64,000 bases of DNA, from positions 65,892,220-65,956,219 of the forward strand of contig NC_089788.1 of NCBI RefSeq assembly GCF_040412425.1, given 5' to 3'. This document shows positions 63,889-64,000 of the stretch, piece after piece; position 1 is the stretch's first letter, and the number at the start of each line of letters is the position of its first letter. This DNA comes from Macrobrachium rosenbergii. Taxonomy: Eukaryota > Arthropoda > Malacostraca > Decapoda > Palaemonidae. Both the position numbers and the translations under genes were made by a program. The notes under the pieces were generated by a model, which made no database searches, was not told where the DNA came from, and worked only from the letters and a program-made list of their open reading frames with translations.

Positions 63889-64000
63889 TATATACTTGAG
63901 TGCATTACGTTATATATAAAAAACTAATGCAATTCGACTATAAAGTGAAAATAATACATAGTTGCAAAATGAAAAAAGAAACTTTTGCTATTTTGTCCTT

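Noticed and set aside
59400..64000. Further SMC6 exons
   Set aside because: I read both strands for coiled-coil, hinge or C-terminal head motifs with splice sites and found none.

Overview
This is animal genomic DNA with no prokaryotic features. It has spliced coding exons with GT-AG introns, long (TA)n and (TC)n microsatellites, a tRNA-derived SINE, mariner, Tc1, Penelope-like and LINE relics, and above all DIRS-type tyrosine-recombinase retrotransposons. That repeat landscape fits a decapod crustacean (shrimp, crayfish or crab). The assignment is inference from repeat style, not from a species marker.

The only host gene I can support is SMC6, on the + strand. Six coding exons lie at 5009-5089, 15897-15992, 19650-19746, 20164-20322, 31120-31241 and 52304-52426. 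They join in phase into 226 codons covering the N-terminus, the NFMCH segment, the Walker A ATPase motif, the rest of the N-terminal head and the start of the coiled coil. The remaining roughly 80 percent of the protein must lie beyond position 64000. Introns are 10.8, 3.7, 0.4, 10.8, 21.1 and more than 11.5 kb, and nearly all their length is mobile DNA.

Layout: 1-5000 upstream sequence with two SINEs and a mariner relic; 5.5-6.5 kb a short DNA transposon; 6.7-14.9 kb DIRS element 1, the best preserved; 15.4-15.8 kb a gag scrap; 16.8-19.4 kb DIRS 2; 20.7-28.2 kb small DNA transposons, a 45-bp minisatellite and a Penelope-like relic; 29.9-30.3 kb a hairpin and a LINE end; 31.3-37.9 kb DIRS 3, which has lost its reverse transcriptase; 38.9-47.2 kb DIRS 4 with a nested TTAA-flanked element; 50.6-52.1 kb DIRS 6, worn; 52.9-59.4 kb DIRS 5; 59.4-60 kb a LINE scrap; 61.6-62.2 kb a lone DIRS right end (DIRS 7); 63.6-63.9 kb a Tc1 scrap.

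The most unusual content is in DIRS 5. It carries a nearly complete U6 snRNA copy inside gag (54658-54763) and a nearly complete 5S rRNA copy inside the reverse transcriptase (56253-56375). The 5S copy is 123 nt long, a multiple of three, and is open throughout in the RT frame. Both copies end in oligo-T, as RNA polymerase III transcripts do. A second theme is a long terminal hairpin at the right end of six DIRS elements. Its stems differ between families but stay paired, its apex has the form TTTT-loop-AAAA, and in three families it combines a splice-donor/U1 site with an AATAAA signal.
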